From the NCBI GenBank assembly GCA_937146805.1, contig CAKZRR010000010.1:21988-85987 (forward strand): a DNA stretch of 64,000 bases, read 5' to 3'. Below are positions 26,319-35,170 of this stretch, piece by piece; within the stretch, counting starts at the first letter, position 1; the number at the start of each line of letters is the position of its first letter. The notes beneath the pieces were generated by a model. The model did no database searches. It had not been told where the DNA came from and saw only the letters and a list, made by a program, of their open reading frames with translations. A program made the translations under genes and the position numbers. This DNA is from an uncultured Owenweeksia sp. Its GTDB lineage: Bacteria; Bacteroidota; Bacteroidia; Flavobacteriales; Schleiferiaceae.

Positions 26319-26619
26319 TCACCTCAACGATTTTATAAAATCAAGGATATCAATTGTCGCTGTGGTGGAAGCGTGGATTGTTTCTATTTTTACAAACTCA
26401 TGCCACTCGTGATCCAAACTTGGGTTATATGGAGAATGATAATCTTGGAAGCTTCCAATCTTCAGGCACAAAAAACTCTCCATCGATTAAATGGGATTTC
26501 AGGTAAATTGACAAAGTAGATAAGTCGATTTGGTAAAGGTTTGAAAACACCACATCGTTGAAAATTTTAAAATTTCCGGCATCGCGATAGAGGTAATGAA
26601 GTTTGATATTAGGCTTCAA
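26319..26619 (-). pseudogene. Small conserved-type hypothetical gene broken by a frameshift
   Basis: The minus strand starts with an ATG at 26619 and MKPNIKLHYLYRDAGNFKIF, reading to VPEDWKLP where a frame change occurs near 26445-26460. In the +1 frame the protein continues as GSFQDYHSPYNPSLDHEWHE and FVKIETIHASTTATIDILDF to a TGA at 26319. The joined ~100-residue protein has the composition and motifs (HYLYRDAGN, DGEFF, LDHEWHEF) of a small hypothetical family seen in many bacteria. The break fits loss of one copy of an 8-bp direct repeat. Confidence 0.62.
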
Positions 26620-26677
26620 TGTATTTTTGAGGCAATAGTAAATTGCTCAAATCCATATGCCAAAATGGAATATGGCC

Positions 26678-27451
26678 TTACCTCCTAAATCGCTCCTGAT
26701 AGTGTTGCTCCAAGAATTCTGGTTGAGGAAAGAAACGCCTTGGTGTTTTTATTTTTTGCCCATCGTACCTCAGAAAGTATTCTGTTGACCACTCGTCTTG
26801 CCCGTTTTGTTTAAGTTCAGGGGAAACAAGAATTACATGATCAGGTCTAATTGTAATTAATCCATTTTCGTACGCCTTATCATGAAGGGTGTTAACAAGA
26901 AGGCCATTTCGGGGGTTTAACCTATGTTTTTCATTTGAACTCCACGGTAGGATATGTCCAGCAACTAACAATTCAGAATTTGAAATTCCTGTTATACAAC
27001 ACTTTCCTTCATATGATTGGAGAACAGCTTGGCGAAAAAGGTTTTGATTTACTCTAACCTTCACTAATGCTTCTCGCTCTTTGCCTAGAGTTGGTAAACT
27101 GTCTATGTCTATGTGGTTTAACTGCTCTAGAGAAACTCCTTCAAACTTGGCTCTCAGTTTTTCGCTTTCAAAAGGTAGAACATCAGGATTTTTGTAAAAT
27201 TCATTCCAAATCTCCTTATCTAGTTTACTAGCATTACTTGCCCCTTTAATTCCACGTGCTTGTAATGAAGGGTCAAAGCTTGCAAGGTTTCCAAGTTTTA
27301 GAGCTACGGCACTTGGTGTACGGCCAATTAAATTTGCCAACTTAATAACCTCTGGATATCCTTTATGATACTTCCCAAACTCAACTCTCCAATAAAGATT
27401 CATCGTTAGAATAAGTTCTTCACGTGTCCAGAGCTTTTGTCCTTTTTTCAT
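26678..27451 (-). CDS. HNH endonuclease
   Basis: A 257-residue protein with a C-terminal HNH nuclease domain (HNH_2-like): CCITG (151-155), AGHILPW with H166, HRLNPRNGLLVN (176-187) and LHDKAYENG with H190. The N-terminal part has a helical DNA-binding-like region (LWTREELILTMNLYW; LANLIGRTPSAVALKLGNL, about 39-57). Such two-part HNH proteins are often in restriction or defence islands, but no methyltransferase or other defence gene is adjacent. It stands alone next to two gene remnants. Probable DNA nuclease; cellular role open. Confidence 0.8.
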   Translation of the reverse strand: MKKGQKLWTREELILTMNLYWRVEFGKYHKGYPEVIKLANLIGRTPSAVALKLGNLASFDPSLQARGIKGASNASKLDKEIWNEFYKNPDVLPFESEKLRAKFEGVSLEQLNHIDIDSLPTLGKEREALVKVRVNQNLFRQAVLQSYEGKCCITGISNSELLVAGHILPWSSNEKHRLNPRNGLLVNTLHDKAYENGLITIRPDHVILVSPELKQNGQDEWSTEYFLRYDGQKIKTPRRFFPQPEFLEQHYQERFRR

Positions 27452-27645
27452 GTTTACTACTTAGATAGGCTAAATATAGAGGTAAATCCTAATCACTTAA
27501 GCAACCAGCTGTTTAGTTGTGAAAAATTACAAAATCTCTGCACTGATATCTTTTACCTTAAGCCTAACGCAACCCATCTCTTTAATCTTCCATCAGTAAT
27601 ACAAGGTGCTTTAGTGTTAAAGCTACCTTAGTAAAATTAATTTTT

Positions 27646-28893
27646 ATGAAAGTGAAAAAGTATTTGTTATTAGGTTTAGTAGTATTGAGTTCTGCTTTAC
27701 ACGCCCAATGGTCGGTTATCGACTCTATGGTGGGAGGCACCTTTGAGGCCATTCATTTTGTAAATGCCGATACCGGTTTTAGCTACCACAACCGCACTTT
27801 GCGTAAAACTCAAAATGGTGGTCAAACTTGGGATTCGGTGGGTATTCCCTTTTCGGGCGAGTTAATGGATTTTACTTTTACAAGCCCCGATACTGGCTAT
27901 ATAGTGGGGGGTGCTTGGTTTCCGCATGCCACCCATTTTTCCAATGCTATTTTAAGAACCACAGATGGCGGCCAAACGTGGGATTCGATATTGGGCGATT
28001 ACAAATCGGGTCTATTTAATAATTTGGCAGCCGTAGGCCCCTTGGAGTATTATGTAGCGGGCAATAATTGGTTTTTACACAGCGATAATGGTGGTTTAAG
28101 CCACGATACCTTAAGGCCTTCTAGTTTGTCAAATGAGCAATATTTAAAAGTAAGGTTTAATCACCCCGATACAGGCTATGTATTGGCCAGCCATAGTTTG
28201 GGTTTAAACCAAGTAGTAAAACAATTGTATAAAACTACCAATGGGGCCCAAAATTGGCAGAGTGTATATAACGATACCTCAAGCTGGGGAGCTATGGATT
28301 TTGTATTGAGCCCCAAAGGTGAGATTTACCTTTGCGGAGACTTTGGATACTTGCTGTATTCTAAAGATGGAGGCGCAAACTGGCAGTCCTTTCCGTTTAA
28401 CAACCCCGTACAAAGTTTATACGAATTAGAGTTAGTAGATGGAAAATTGTTTGCTATTGGCACCGATGGTTTGGGGCAAGAATCCTTTATCTTTAAATCA
28501 GAAGATAAAGGCGTTACATGGCAAACTGAATTTGTTTCCCAACCTTCGTTTAGCACCTTTCGAGATATCAGTTTTCCAACGGCTGCTGTAGGTTACACCA
28601 TTTTGGAAGATAGAATATACAAAGGCGCTACCTCGGTTACTTTGCCCGAATCCCGCCATAGCGTTTTTACAATGTACCCCAACCCAGCGGCTCATCAAGT
28701 TTTTATTAAACTACAAAATAAGGATGATGCTGCAATAACGCTTTACAATACAGCTTTGCAAAAAGTGGGCAGCTATACGGTAATGGGGCAACCTTTGTTG
28801 GAGATAAACGTACATCACCTTACAAGGGGTTTGTACTTTTTAAAAGTAGAACAGAGCGGTCATCAATTTTACCAACAGCTTTTAAAAGAATAG
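27646..28893 (+). CDS. T9SS-secreted YCF48/BNR-repeat beta-propeller protein
   Basis: A 415-residue secreted protein. Signal peptide MKVKKYLLLGLVVLSSALHA-Q. The body has repeated propeller blades of the YCF48/sortilin type: LRKTQNGGQTWDS, LRTTDGGQTWDS, LYKTTNGAQNWQS, LYSKDGGANWQS, FKSEDKGVTWQT, each with an Asx/Gly-box before a Trp. A T9SS type A domain closes it (FTMYPNPAAHQVFIKLQN to LLKE). Likely a cell-surface or released binding protein. It shares a bidirectional terminator with the convergent giant gene. Confidence 0.85.
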   Translation: MKVKKYLLLGLVVLSSALHAQWSVIDSMVGGTFEAIHFVNADTGFSYHNRTLRKTQNGGQTWDSVGIPFSGELMDFTFTSPDTGYIVGGAWFPHATHFSNAILRTTDGGQTWDSILGDYKSGLFNNLAAVGPLEYYVAGNNWFLHSDNGGLSHDTLRPSSLSNEQYLKVRFNHPDTGYVLASHSLGLNQVVKQLYKTTNGAQNWQSVYNDTSSWGAMDFVLSPKGEIYLCGDFGYLLYSKDGGANWQSFPFNNPVQSLYELELVDGKLFAIGTDGLGQESFIFKSEDKGVTWQTEFVSQPSFSTFRDISFPTAAVGYTILEDRIYKGATSVTLPESRHSVFTMYPNPAAHQVFIKLQNKDDAAITLYNTALQKVGSYTVMGQPLLEINVHHLTRGLYFLKVEQSGHQFYQQLLKE

Positions 28894-28928
28894 TAACATC
28901 ATTTTCTTTGGAGGAATAAAGGGGTAAC

Positions 28929-28960
28929 AAAAACGGGCGGCTAAAAAGCCGCCCGTTTTT
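28929..28960. terminator. Bidirectional terminator
   Basis: Perfect 14-bp stem AAAAACGGGCGGCT / AGCCGCCCGTTTTT with an AAAA loop. The A-run and T-run allow it to end both the rightward propeller gene and the leftward giant gene. Confidence 0.92.
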
Positions 28961-28998
28961 GAGGTAAAGTATGTTTCCAAATGAATGGCACTATGCCA

Positions 28999-31900
28999 TT
29001 AGTTTTTACTAAACTTTAATGTGATTGGGGCATTAGTGTCTCCTTGCACCTGCAACCAATACATGCCTTTGGCTAAAGCCGATATATCAATTTTTAGAGC
29101 TTTGTTGGCTGTTAATTCACTTTGCCAATCCTTAATCAAAGCCCCACGCTGATCGTATATGCGAAGACTGTGTGACCCGTTTAAGCTTGCTTGTAAAAAT
29201 ATTTCGGGTGATGCCGGTATGGGGTATATACGAGCTTGCAGGGCGGTGGCTTGCAGTTCATTAATACTTACGTTATCACAAGCGCCATTTATTTTTTCTA
29301 CACATACGTCATCTATGGCCCAGCCTTCGCCATTTATACTTCCGTTAGAGGCAAACCTGAATCTAAATTGAACACTGTTAGAAGTATATTGTTTAAAGCT
29401 AGTGCGGGCTTTTTTCCAGCCATTTGATTGGCCGCTAAACCCGGGCTGTACCGCGTCTAATGATTGTACATGGCGCGTGTTATACCATAAGGTGTCTCCG
29501 TATTTACCTAGCAATTGCCAAGTGGCTCCAGAATCTATACTATAATCCACCAAACCACCGTCAAACTGGGCTTCGCTATCCATAAACTGCCAAAAACTAA
29601 GCTCGTAGCAGCTATCAGGTGCTATAGGATAAAAAGAACTGTATAGGTAAGCATTTTGCAATGGTCCATAGGTGCTATCAGCAATATACCATGCTTTGCT
29701 TCCACCATGAGCACCTGTTAATAGTAGTTTGTTTGGTGTGCCGTAATTCCAAGTAGAATCGTAAAAGCCTGTTATCGGATTGAAATCTAGATAAGCTCTA
29801 TCGTTTTCAAAAGTTAAACAACTGGGTAGATTATTTACCTCGCTTAAATAATAAATATCTACTTGCAGGGTGTCGTCTTTTTCCTTTTGATCCTTCCAGC
29901 CATTGGGTTTAGAGGTTACAATGGTTAACTCATCTGTTGCAGCCGTAAGACTTAAGGGCGTGTTTAAGGTGATAAATCGAGATCTACCTGTATCTATGGA
30001 ATTAAAGTTTAAGGTTTCAGATAGCAATAAAGTTCCTTTGTTGTAAATGCTTACCTCTGTTTCTTGTAGAGGCGCAGCCGCTGAATTTTTAATTCTTACC
30101 GCCACCGTGTTACTGCCTACTTTAGGCGGGCCACTAGTAAATTTAATGGCAAGTGGTGCAGCCGAATTTTGCTTAGGTACATAAATTTCAAAGTCATCAA
30201 TTGCCCACCAACTGCCCGAGCCACCATTGGCTATGAAACGAAACATTTTGGCATCCGAGGCTTTATAGCCATTTAGAGGGTAGGTAGATTCAATCCAACC
30301 ATTTGATTGCGATATGAAACCGCGATTACTTGAAGACATTAAACCGACCCAGTTTTTACCTCTAATATTCTGATCGTATAGAACATTCCAAACGCCATTA
30401 TTCAAAATTTCTACGCGTCCATTAATATTAGTGCTACTCGTAAAATCAAATTGGTGACGAATGCGAAGCTCTGCATGATATACGGTATCCAATCCCGTAA
30501 ACCGGGGAGTCAAGAAGTTCTCGGCAAATTGGCTGCTATTGAGTAAGGTAGTGTCTAGATTAGTAGCCGCACATCTATTACCGCTATAGGCACTGGTGCC
30601 CTTGTAACTGGGCGGTCCAATTTCCCAAACACGGTTTTTACCACTTACTAAAAAGTCGCTGTTACAGATTTCAAAATCATTGAAGTAGGGAATGTTAACC
30701 TCGGGAGTTACATAAAATGATTTGTAGAGCGTATCATTAGAAGCCAGCTCATCACTCATAGTTTCTATCCAGTAGGCGGCTTGATAAATTCCTCGAGGGA
30801 GTGCCTGGCTAAATACAAAGTTGCTAAAAGAAGCCTGCCCGGCTAAGTGCAAATTGTTAGACAATATCAGTACCGAATCGCTGGAGGCTAAAACTACTGG
30901 AGCTAGGGGGTTACAAGTATTTGTGAAGCTTGCTTTTAGTGTGAAATAGGTATTATTTAAAGTGCCATTTTTCCAACAGGTATATTTGGTTTGAACACTG
31001 GCTAAAGATGTGGTACCTATATCCATTCTTCCTCCTGAAACATAACGTAGCGCAATGTCTTTTGCCGTGGCTTCTCGTATAATAACATCATCAATAAACG
31101 CCCAATTAGCAATGGATGTTGGTGCATCCAGAATGACAAATGCTATTTCTATTTGTTTTCCGGCATAGGCCGCCAAAGAAATTTGTTTGGCCATTAGAGG
31201 GTCTTTATAAACTGTTGTGGCAACATTAATTGTAGTTTGGATTGCCCAATCTTGCCCAGTTTCTCTAACCCAAACTCTTAAAATAGTGCCTCTAGTTGAC
31301 ACCATAAAATCTAGTACTGGGTTGGTAACACCCGTTAAATCAATACAATTTGATTGAAATTTGGTTGAGGGATAGCCAGCGCTCTGGTTACCTCCGTAGT
31401 AAACCAAGCATTTTCCATCTTTGCCATGGCCTCTAAGAATTCCATCAATGTAATCATTCTGGAAGCCTTCTTCCACTAGCCAGCCTTCATTCGTGCCTAA
31501 CCTATCTTTATTCAAAACCCAAGCTGCATTGTTAGTTGAGCCACTATTTTGATTGTTTTTGGGCGTAAAAGCCTCAAAATTTAAATGATAAGGAAATGAG
31601 GCGATAGCTGCACCGTTAAGTATGGGTATTTCTAAAACAATAGTATCTGTGCTTTGATCGGCATCTCCTGTTAATTCACTCCATATTTTGAGTTGATGAC
31701 TTTGTGCTCGGCTAAAACTAAGCGCTTGACTAAATGTAAATAGGGAGGTATCGGTTAATGCAAGATTTACAGTGGTAAGCGTGTCTCTAGCAATTGGCCC
31801 ATTGTCAAGTTGGTAAGCCATGGGTACACTATGTAGGGTATCATTACCTCCGTTTTGTATATCAACTTTAATAGGAATTGCGCCTAACCCTATGCATGAA

Positions 31901-33540
31901 GAAAAGTCCAATCCAGGGTTTTTTAAAACAATAGCATCTACTGGATGTGCTTCTATTAAGGAGATATTGTCAATAGCTACGTCTGAGGTGTATGGGTTTC
32001 CTCCCGTATTTCGAGCCACGATTCTGATTTTCACAATTTTTCCTGCAAAAGGCTCTAAACTCACAATGGCTTTTTTCCAAGGGTCTGATTTGTACAGATG
32101 TTGTTGTCCGTTAATCGCATAAAGGTCCATCCAATTTGGGCTTGCGCCCGAAGAGGTATCAATTCGAATTTTTAATGAATTAATTTTGCTGCCATACATG
32201 TGATAGTCAAAGGATAGGATTTTGGCTGAGGAGCTGGTTAAGTCAATGCAAGGGAGGTCAAAAGCCGTAACACTGTTAGCTTGCCCATAAAATTCGCTGT
32301 ATAAATAAGTGCCGCTGGTAGAATCAATCCCACCATTTGGCCCCGTATTGTTTGCAGCAGTGGCCCCGCTTCGTACCGACCAACCATAGTTGAGGTTTGC
32401 GGTTGGAATAATGTTATAAAATTCATCGGTTGGCCAAGTCCCTCGTACTAATGGGTTTCCTCCGTTACCAGTGCCCGAAACCCATTCTGTTCCTTCAAAG
32501 TTTTCTGACCAAGGGAAACTGTTTATTAGCGCATGTGCTTTATTACAGGGGCCTGATTGGCACTTAGACGGTAGTTCTTTAAAGTAAAATTGTTGAAACC
32601 CGGTATCGGGGAAAGAGCGGACATTGCCACAAGTATCATAGGCCGCTATACGCCACTGAACAGTATCGTTGGGTTGGTAATTGTTAAAGGTATATTGATA
32701 TAAATTGCTAGATATGGTGCTCATAGTACTATCGTACTTTGTAACGCCATTTACTATTTCTGTTATCCCTACAGAATCAATGACAGTGTTATCAGTAATA
32801 ATAAAACTTTGGTTTCTACTAAAGGTGGGTTGGTAACCTAAACTACCGCTAAGCACTTCGTTCTGGCAATTGGTAGAAGACGAACTATCAAATGTTATTT
32901 GTGGTTTAATTTGCTCACAGGGTAATGAGTATACCTCTATGTTATCAATAAACCAACCGGCTGCAGCAGGTGTGCTTGAGGTTGGAAAAAAGACTATGAA
33001 TTTTACTTTTACTTGAGAAGAGCCAATTGAGGTTATTGGATTTTTTGCATAATCAGTAATGTCAAAAAGTTCTCCTTTCCACCAACTGTTACTTGGCAGT
33101 GAAGAAGAATCGGCCCATTCTGGATAGGAGTCTTTATCAAATTCATTGAAAAAATTGGTAGAGGCTCCAAAATAATCAGGGACTCCTATTTTCGGATGCC
33201 AATAACTACCATTATTCCTTGAAACTTGAATATAGCAATGCCCAGTTGGAATTATATGGGCAATATGATCAAAGTTTAGATAGACTCTTCCGGCACCCAT
33301 GGTGCTAAAGGCGGTTGTGGTAAACTCTATCAAAGAAAATGAAGAGGATACCCTAGAGGCATGAAAGGAACTATTACCAGTAGTTGACACGGTAGTGGTT
33401 TCGTTCCATCTAGTGGGGTTTTGGGTAGTTACACTATCACCTCCCAGTATCCCGTCAAAGTTTTCGTGAAACAAAACCGTTTTTTGCGCAGTCATTAAAA
33501 ACGAAGCCAGCGCTAAAATTGTAGTAATAAATATTTTCAT
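28999..33540 (-). CDS. Giant T9SS-secreted protein with choice-of-anchor J / MAM-like domains
   Basis: A 1513-residue secreted protein. Signal peptide MKIFITTILALASFLMTA-Q. Several ~170-200-residue jelly-roll modules recur, each opening like VLFHENFDG, FPWSENFEGTEW, FPYHLNFEAF or IPYFNDFEICNS and ending with an A-IDNI or A-IDDFEIY strand; this is the choice-of-anchor J pattern, related to MAM/concanavalin folds. The end carries a T9SS type A domain (ARIYPIPASPEIFLQASLNG to LKFSKN). It could be an adhesin or polymer-binding surface protein. It starts 12 bp after the stop of the upstream paralogue array and may be the last gene of that transcript. Confidence 0.82.
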   Translation of the reverse strand: MKIFITTILALASFLMTAQKTVLFHENFDGILGGDSVTTQNPTRWNETTTVSTTGNSSFHASRVSSSFSLIEFTTTAFSTMGAGRVYLNFDHIAHIIPTGHCYIQVSRNNGSYWHPKIGVPDYFGASTNFFNEFDKDSYPEWADSSSLPSNSWWKGELFDITDYAKNPITSIGSSQVKVKFIVFFPTSSTPAAAGWFIDNIEVYSLPCEQIKPQITFDSSSSTNCQNEVLSGSLGYQPTFSRNQSFIITDNTVIDSVGITEIVNGVTKYDSTMSTISSNLYQYTFNNYQPNDTVQWRIAAYDTCGNVRSFPDTGFQQFYFKELPSKCQSGPCNKAHALINSFPWSENFEGTEWVSGTGNGGNPLVRGTWPTDEFYNIIPTANLNYGWSVRSGATAANNTGPNGGIDSTSGTYLYSEFYGQANSVTAFDLPCIDLTSSSAKILSFDYHMYGSKINSLKIRIDTSSGASPNWMDLYAINGQQHLYKSDPWKKAIVSLEPFAGKIVKIRIVARNTGGNPYTSDVAIDNISLIEAHPVDAIVLKNPGLDFSSCIGLGAIPIKVDIQNGGNDTLHSVPMAYQLDNGPIARDTLTTVNLALTDTSLFTFSQALSFSRAQSHQLKIWSELTGDADQSTDTIVLEIPILNGAAIASFPYHLNFEAFTPKNNQNSGSTNNAAWVLNKDRLGTNEGWLVEEGFQNDYIDGILRGHGKDGKCLVYYGGNQSAGYPSTKFQSNCIDLTGVTNPVLDFMVSTRGTILRVWVRETGQDWAIQTTINVATTVYKDPLMAKQISLAAYAGKQIEIAFVILDAPTSIANWAFIDDVIIREATAKDIALRYVSGGRMDIGTTSLASVQTKYTCWKNGTLNNTYFTLKASFTNTCNPLAPVVLASSDSVLILSNNLHLAGQASFSNFVFSQALPRGIYQAAYWIETMSDELASNDTLYKSFYVTPEVNIPYFNDFEICNSDFLVSGKNRVWEIGPPSYKGTSAYSGNRCAATNLDTTLLNSSQFAENFLTPRFTGLDTVYHAELRIRHQFDFTSSTNINGRVEILNNGVWNVLYDQNIRGKNWVGLMSSSNRGFISQSNGWIESTYPLNGYKASDAKMFRFIANGGSGSWWAIDDFEIYVPKQNSAAPLAIKFTSGPPKVGSNTVAVRIKNSAAAPLQETEVSIYNKGTLLLSETLNFNSIDTGRSRFITLNTPLSLTAATDELTIVTSKPNGWKDQKEKDDTLQVDIYYLSEVNNLPSCLTFENDRAYLDFNPITGFYDSTWNYGTPNKLLLTGAHGGSKAWYIADSTYGPLQNAYLYSSFYPIAPDSCYELSFWQFMDSEAQFDGGLVDYSIDSGATWQLLGKYGDTLWYNTRHVQSLDAVQPGFSGQSNGWKKARTSFKQYTSNSVQFRFRFASNGSINGEGWAIDDVCVEKINGACDNVSINELQATALQARIYPIPASPEIFLQASLNGSHSLRIYDQRGALIKDWQSELTANKALKIDISALAKGMYWLQVQGDTNAPITLKFSKN

Positions 33541-33552
33541 CTGTAAATAGGA

Positions 33553-35085
33553 TTAGAGTTTTTGAAAGGAACTTACGTGTTGTATGTTTTCGCCATTTAG
33601 GCTTATAAAATACAAGCCACGCGGAAGTGCTTCTATATCAATTTGGTTGTTTTTTTTGCTAAGCCATTCGGTTTTAACCGGGCTCCCGTTAGCGGTATAA
33701 ATGATAGCTTCTACTTTTCGTGTATCGTAAGGCGCGGCTATGTATAGTTGATTGGAAGCCGGGTTGGGGTAAATTTTAATATCGGTAATTGGTACGCTTC
33801 CTTCCAAGCCAATACCGGTGGTGCAATTGCTTAGTGTTAGGCGAATGCTATCACCCGCATTTAGTGGTTGCCCGCAGCTGTTTAGCAAGGTGTTTAAATC
33901 ATTTCCTAATCTAGATACCAAGGTGAGGGTATCATTAAACCACATAGGTTGATCTAGCTCAAGCCAAAAGGAAGTGCCTACAAATATCCAGCTTGGGCTA
34001 GAAAAACCGGCAGCTACAATGGGTACCAACGAATCTTTAGAGTTGTAAAGCGCAAAGTCCGACCCATCTTTGGCCAAAGTTGATAAATCCATAGGGAAAC
34101 CTACATCAATGGTAAGAATACTATCGTAGCATGACAACACCTTAGTGCCTGCCAGCTTGTTCACTTTAGTGGATAGCCAAGTGGAATCAAAGCTAGTACA
34201 GCTGGTGGTAAAGTGATACTCTAGATCTACACCTATAGAACCTACAGGAATAAAATACGTGCTGGCCGCATCATAACGATACTCGAATATGGTAACACGT
34301 ATAACATCGGTTTCGGGCTGTGTAGCGGTAAAACGTATATTACCACTGTGGTGATTAAATAGTATGGGAGCAGTAGTTGTAACAGGAGTATCAATACTGT
34401 AACCTGTGGCAAAATCTATAGCAGTTGGTGTGCCTCCGCAATTACCATTTAAGGGGTCTGTAAACTCGTAATAGATGCTGTCACCATCTGGTTCTGTTGC
34501 TCCGTAGGATAGTAAAAGGGGTCTATTTATACACAAGTTTAAAAATTTAGGGGTTACGCTTTTTGGACTACTGTTGGGTCCTAACGTGTTGTTTAATGTG
34601 GCTTCAAAATAAAAGGTAGGTGCAGCCACTAAATTGTCGTTTGGATTGCGGCAGCAAAGACTAAACGAAAAAGTGTAATTTACACATAAACCTTGTAAGG
34701 TAACATCCTTTGCATAATGGTATTCCTCATGCACCACGATGTTACTAGCATTTGAATCTATACAACTAGTGTTAAAGGGGGTAATAATACTACCCGGTAC
34801 TGAGCCTGGTAGGGTGTCTAAAGGAGCAACTTGATCTTGAATATTAATTAATGGAAGGGAAACATTCATGCTAGCAAAGCAGCCAGACGTGATACAAATC
34901 GTTCGAGGTCCCGTACCTATCGTTGCTCCTGTAACATCTCGATAGATTTTAAGATGAATACGATATTCGTATGGATTTTGGCTATCACCAATAAACTCGT
35001 ACCAAATTTCGCCACCAGACATGTGGCTGGCCGAAGCGGAACCAAGAATACTAAAAAATGCGATGAGGGTAAATAACTTTTTCAT
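33553..35085 (-). CDS. T9SS-secreted protein, HLSGGE family copy A
   Basis: A 510-residue secreted protein. The ATG at 35085 gives the signal peptide MKKLFTLIAFFSILGSASA-S; an upstream in-frame extension is not credible. The mature start SHMSGGEIWYEFIGDSQNPY is shared by the next two genes and resembles the N-terminal domain of gliding-motility-associated surface proteins. Cysteines recur at ICITSGCF, LCVNYTFSFSLCCR, LCINRP and LNGNCGG and may form disulfides. The end is a T9SS type A domain (IKIYPNPASNQLYIAAPYDT to SFQKL). Role likely adhesive or gliding-linked, by analogy only. Confidence 0.8.
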   Translation of the reverse strand: MKKLFTLIAFFSILGSASASHMSGGEIWYEFIGDSQNPYEYRIHLKIYRDVTGATIGTGPRTICITSGCFASMNVSLPLINIQDQVAPLDTLPGSVPGSIITPFNTSCIDSNASNIVVHEEYHYAKDVTLQGLCVNYTFSFSLCCRNPNDNLVAAPTFYFEATLNNTLGPNSSPKSVTPKFLNLCINRPLLLSYGATEPDGDSIYYEFTDPLNGNCGGTPTAIDFATGYSIDTPVTTTAPILFNHHSGNIRFTATQPETDVIRVTIFEYRYDAASTYFIPVGSIGVDLEYHFTTSCTSFDSTWLSTKVNKLAGTKVLSCYDSILTIDVGFPMDLSTLAKDGSDFALYNSKDSLVPIVAAGFSSPSWIFVGTSFWLELDQPMWFNDTLTLVSRLGNDLNTLLNSCGQPLNAGDSIRLTLSNCTTGIGLEGSVPITDIKIYPNPASNQLYIAAPYDTRKVEAIIYTANGSPVKTEWLSKKNNQIDIEALPRGLYFISLNGENIQHVSSFQKL

Positions 35086-35170
35086 GGTTAGATAAGGGTT
35101 TTGTACGATGTAAATGTAAGGTTTTTGATCTATTTTTTTTGTTGCCTGAAAGGTAAATGCTGCAGCTAGG

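Noticed and set aside
27437..27631. 64-codon plus-strand ORF upstream of the propeller gene
   Set aside because: It overlaps the start of the HNH gene, has no recognisable pattern and no neighbour support; taken as an intergenic leader.
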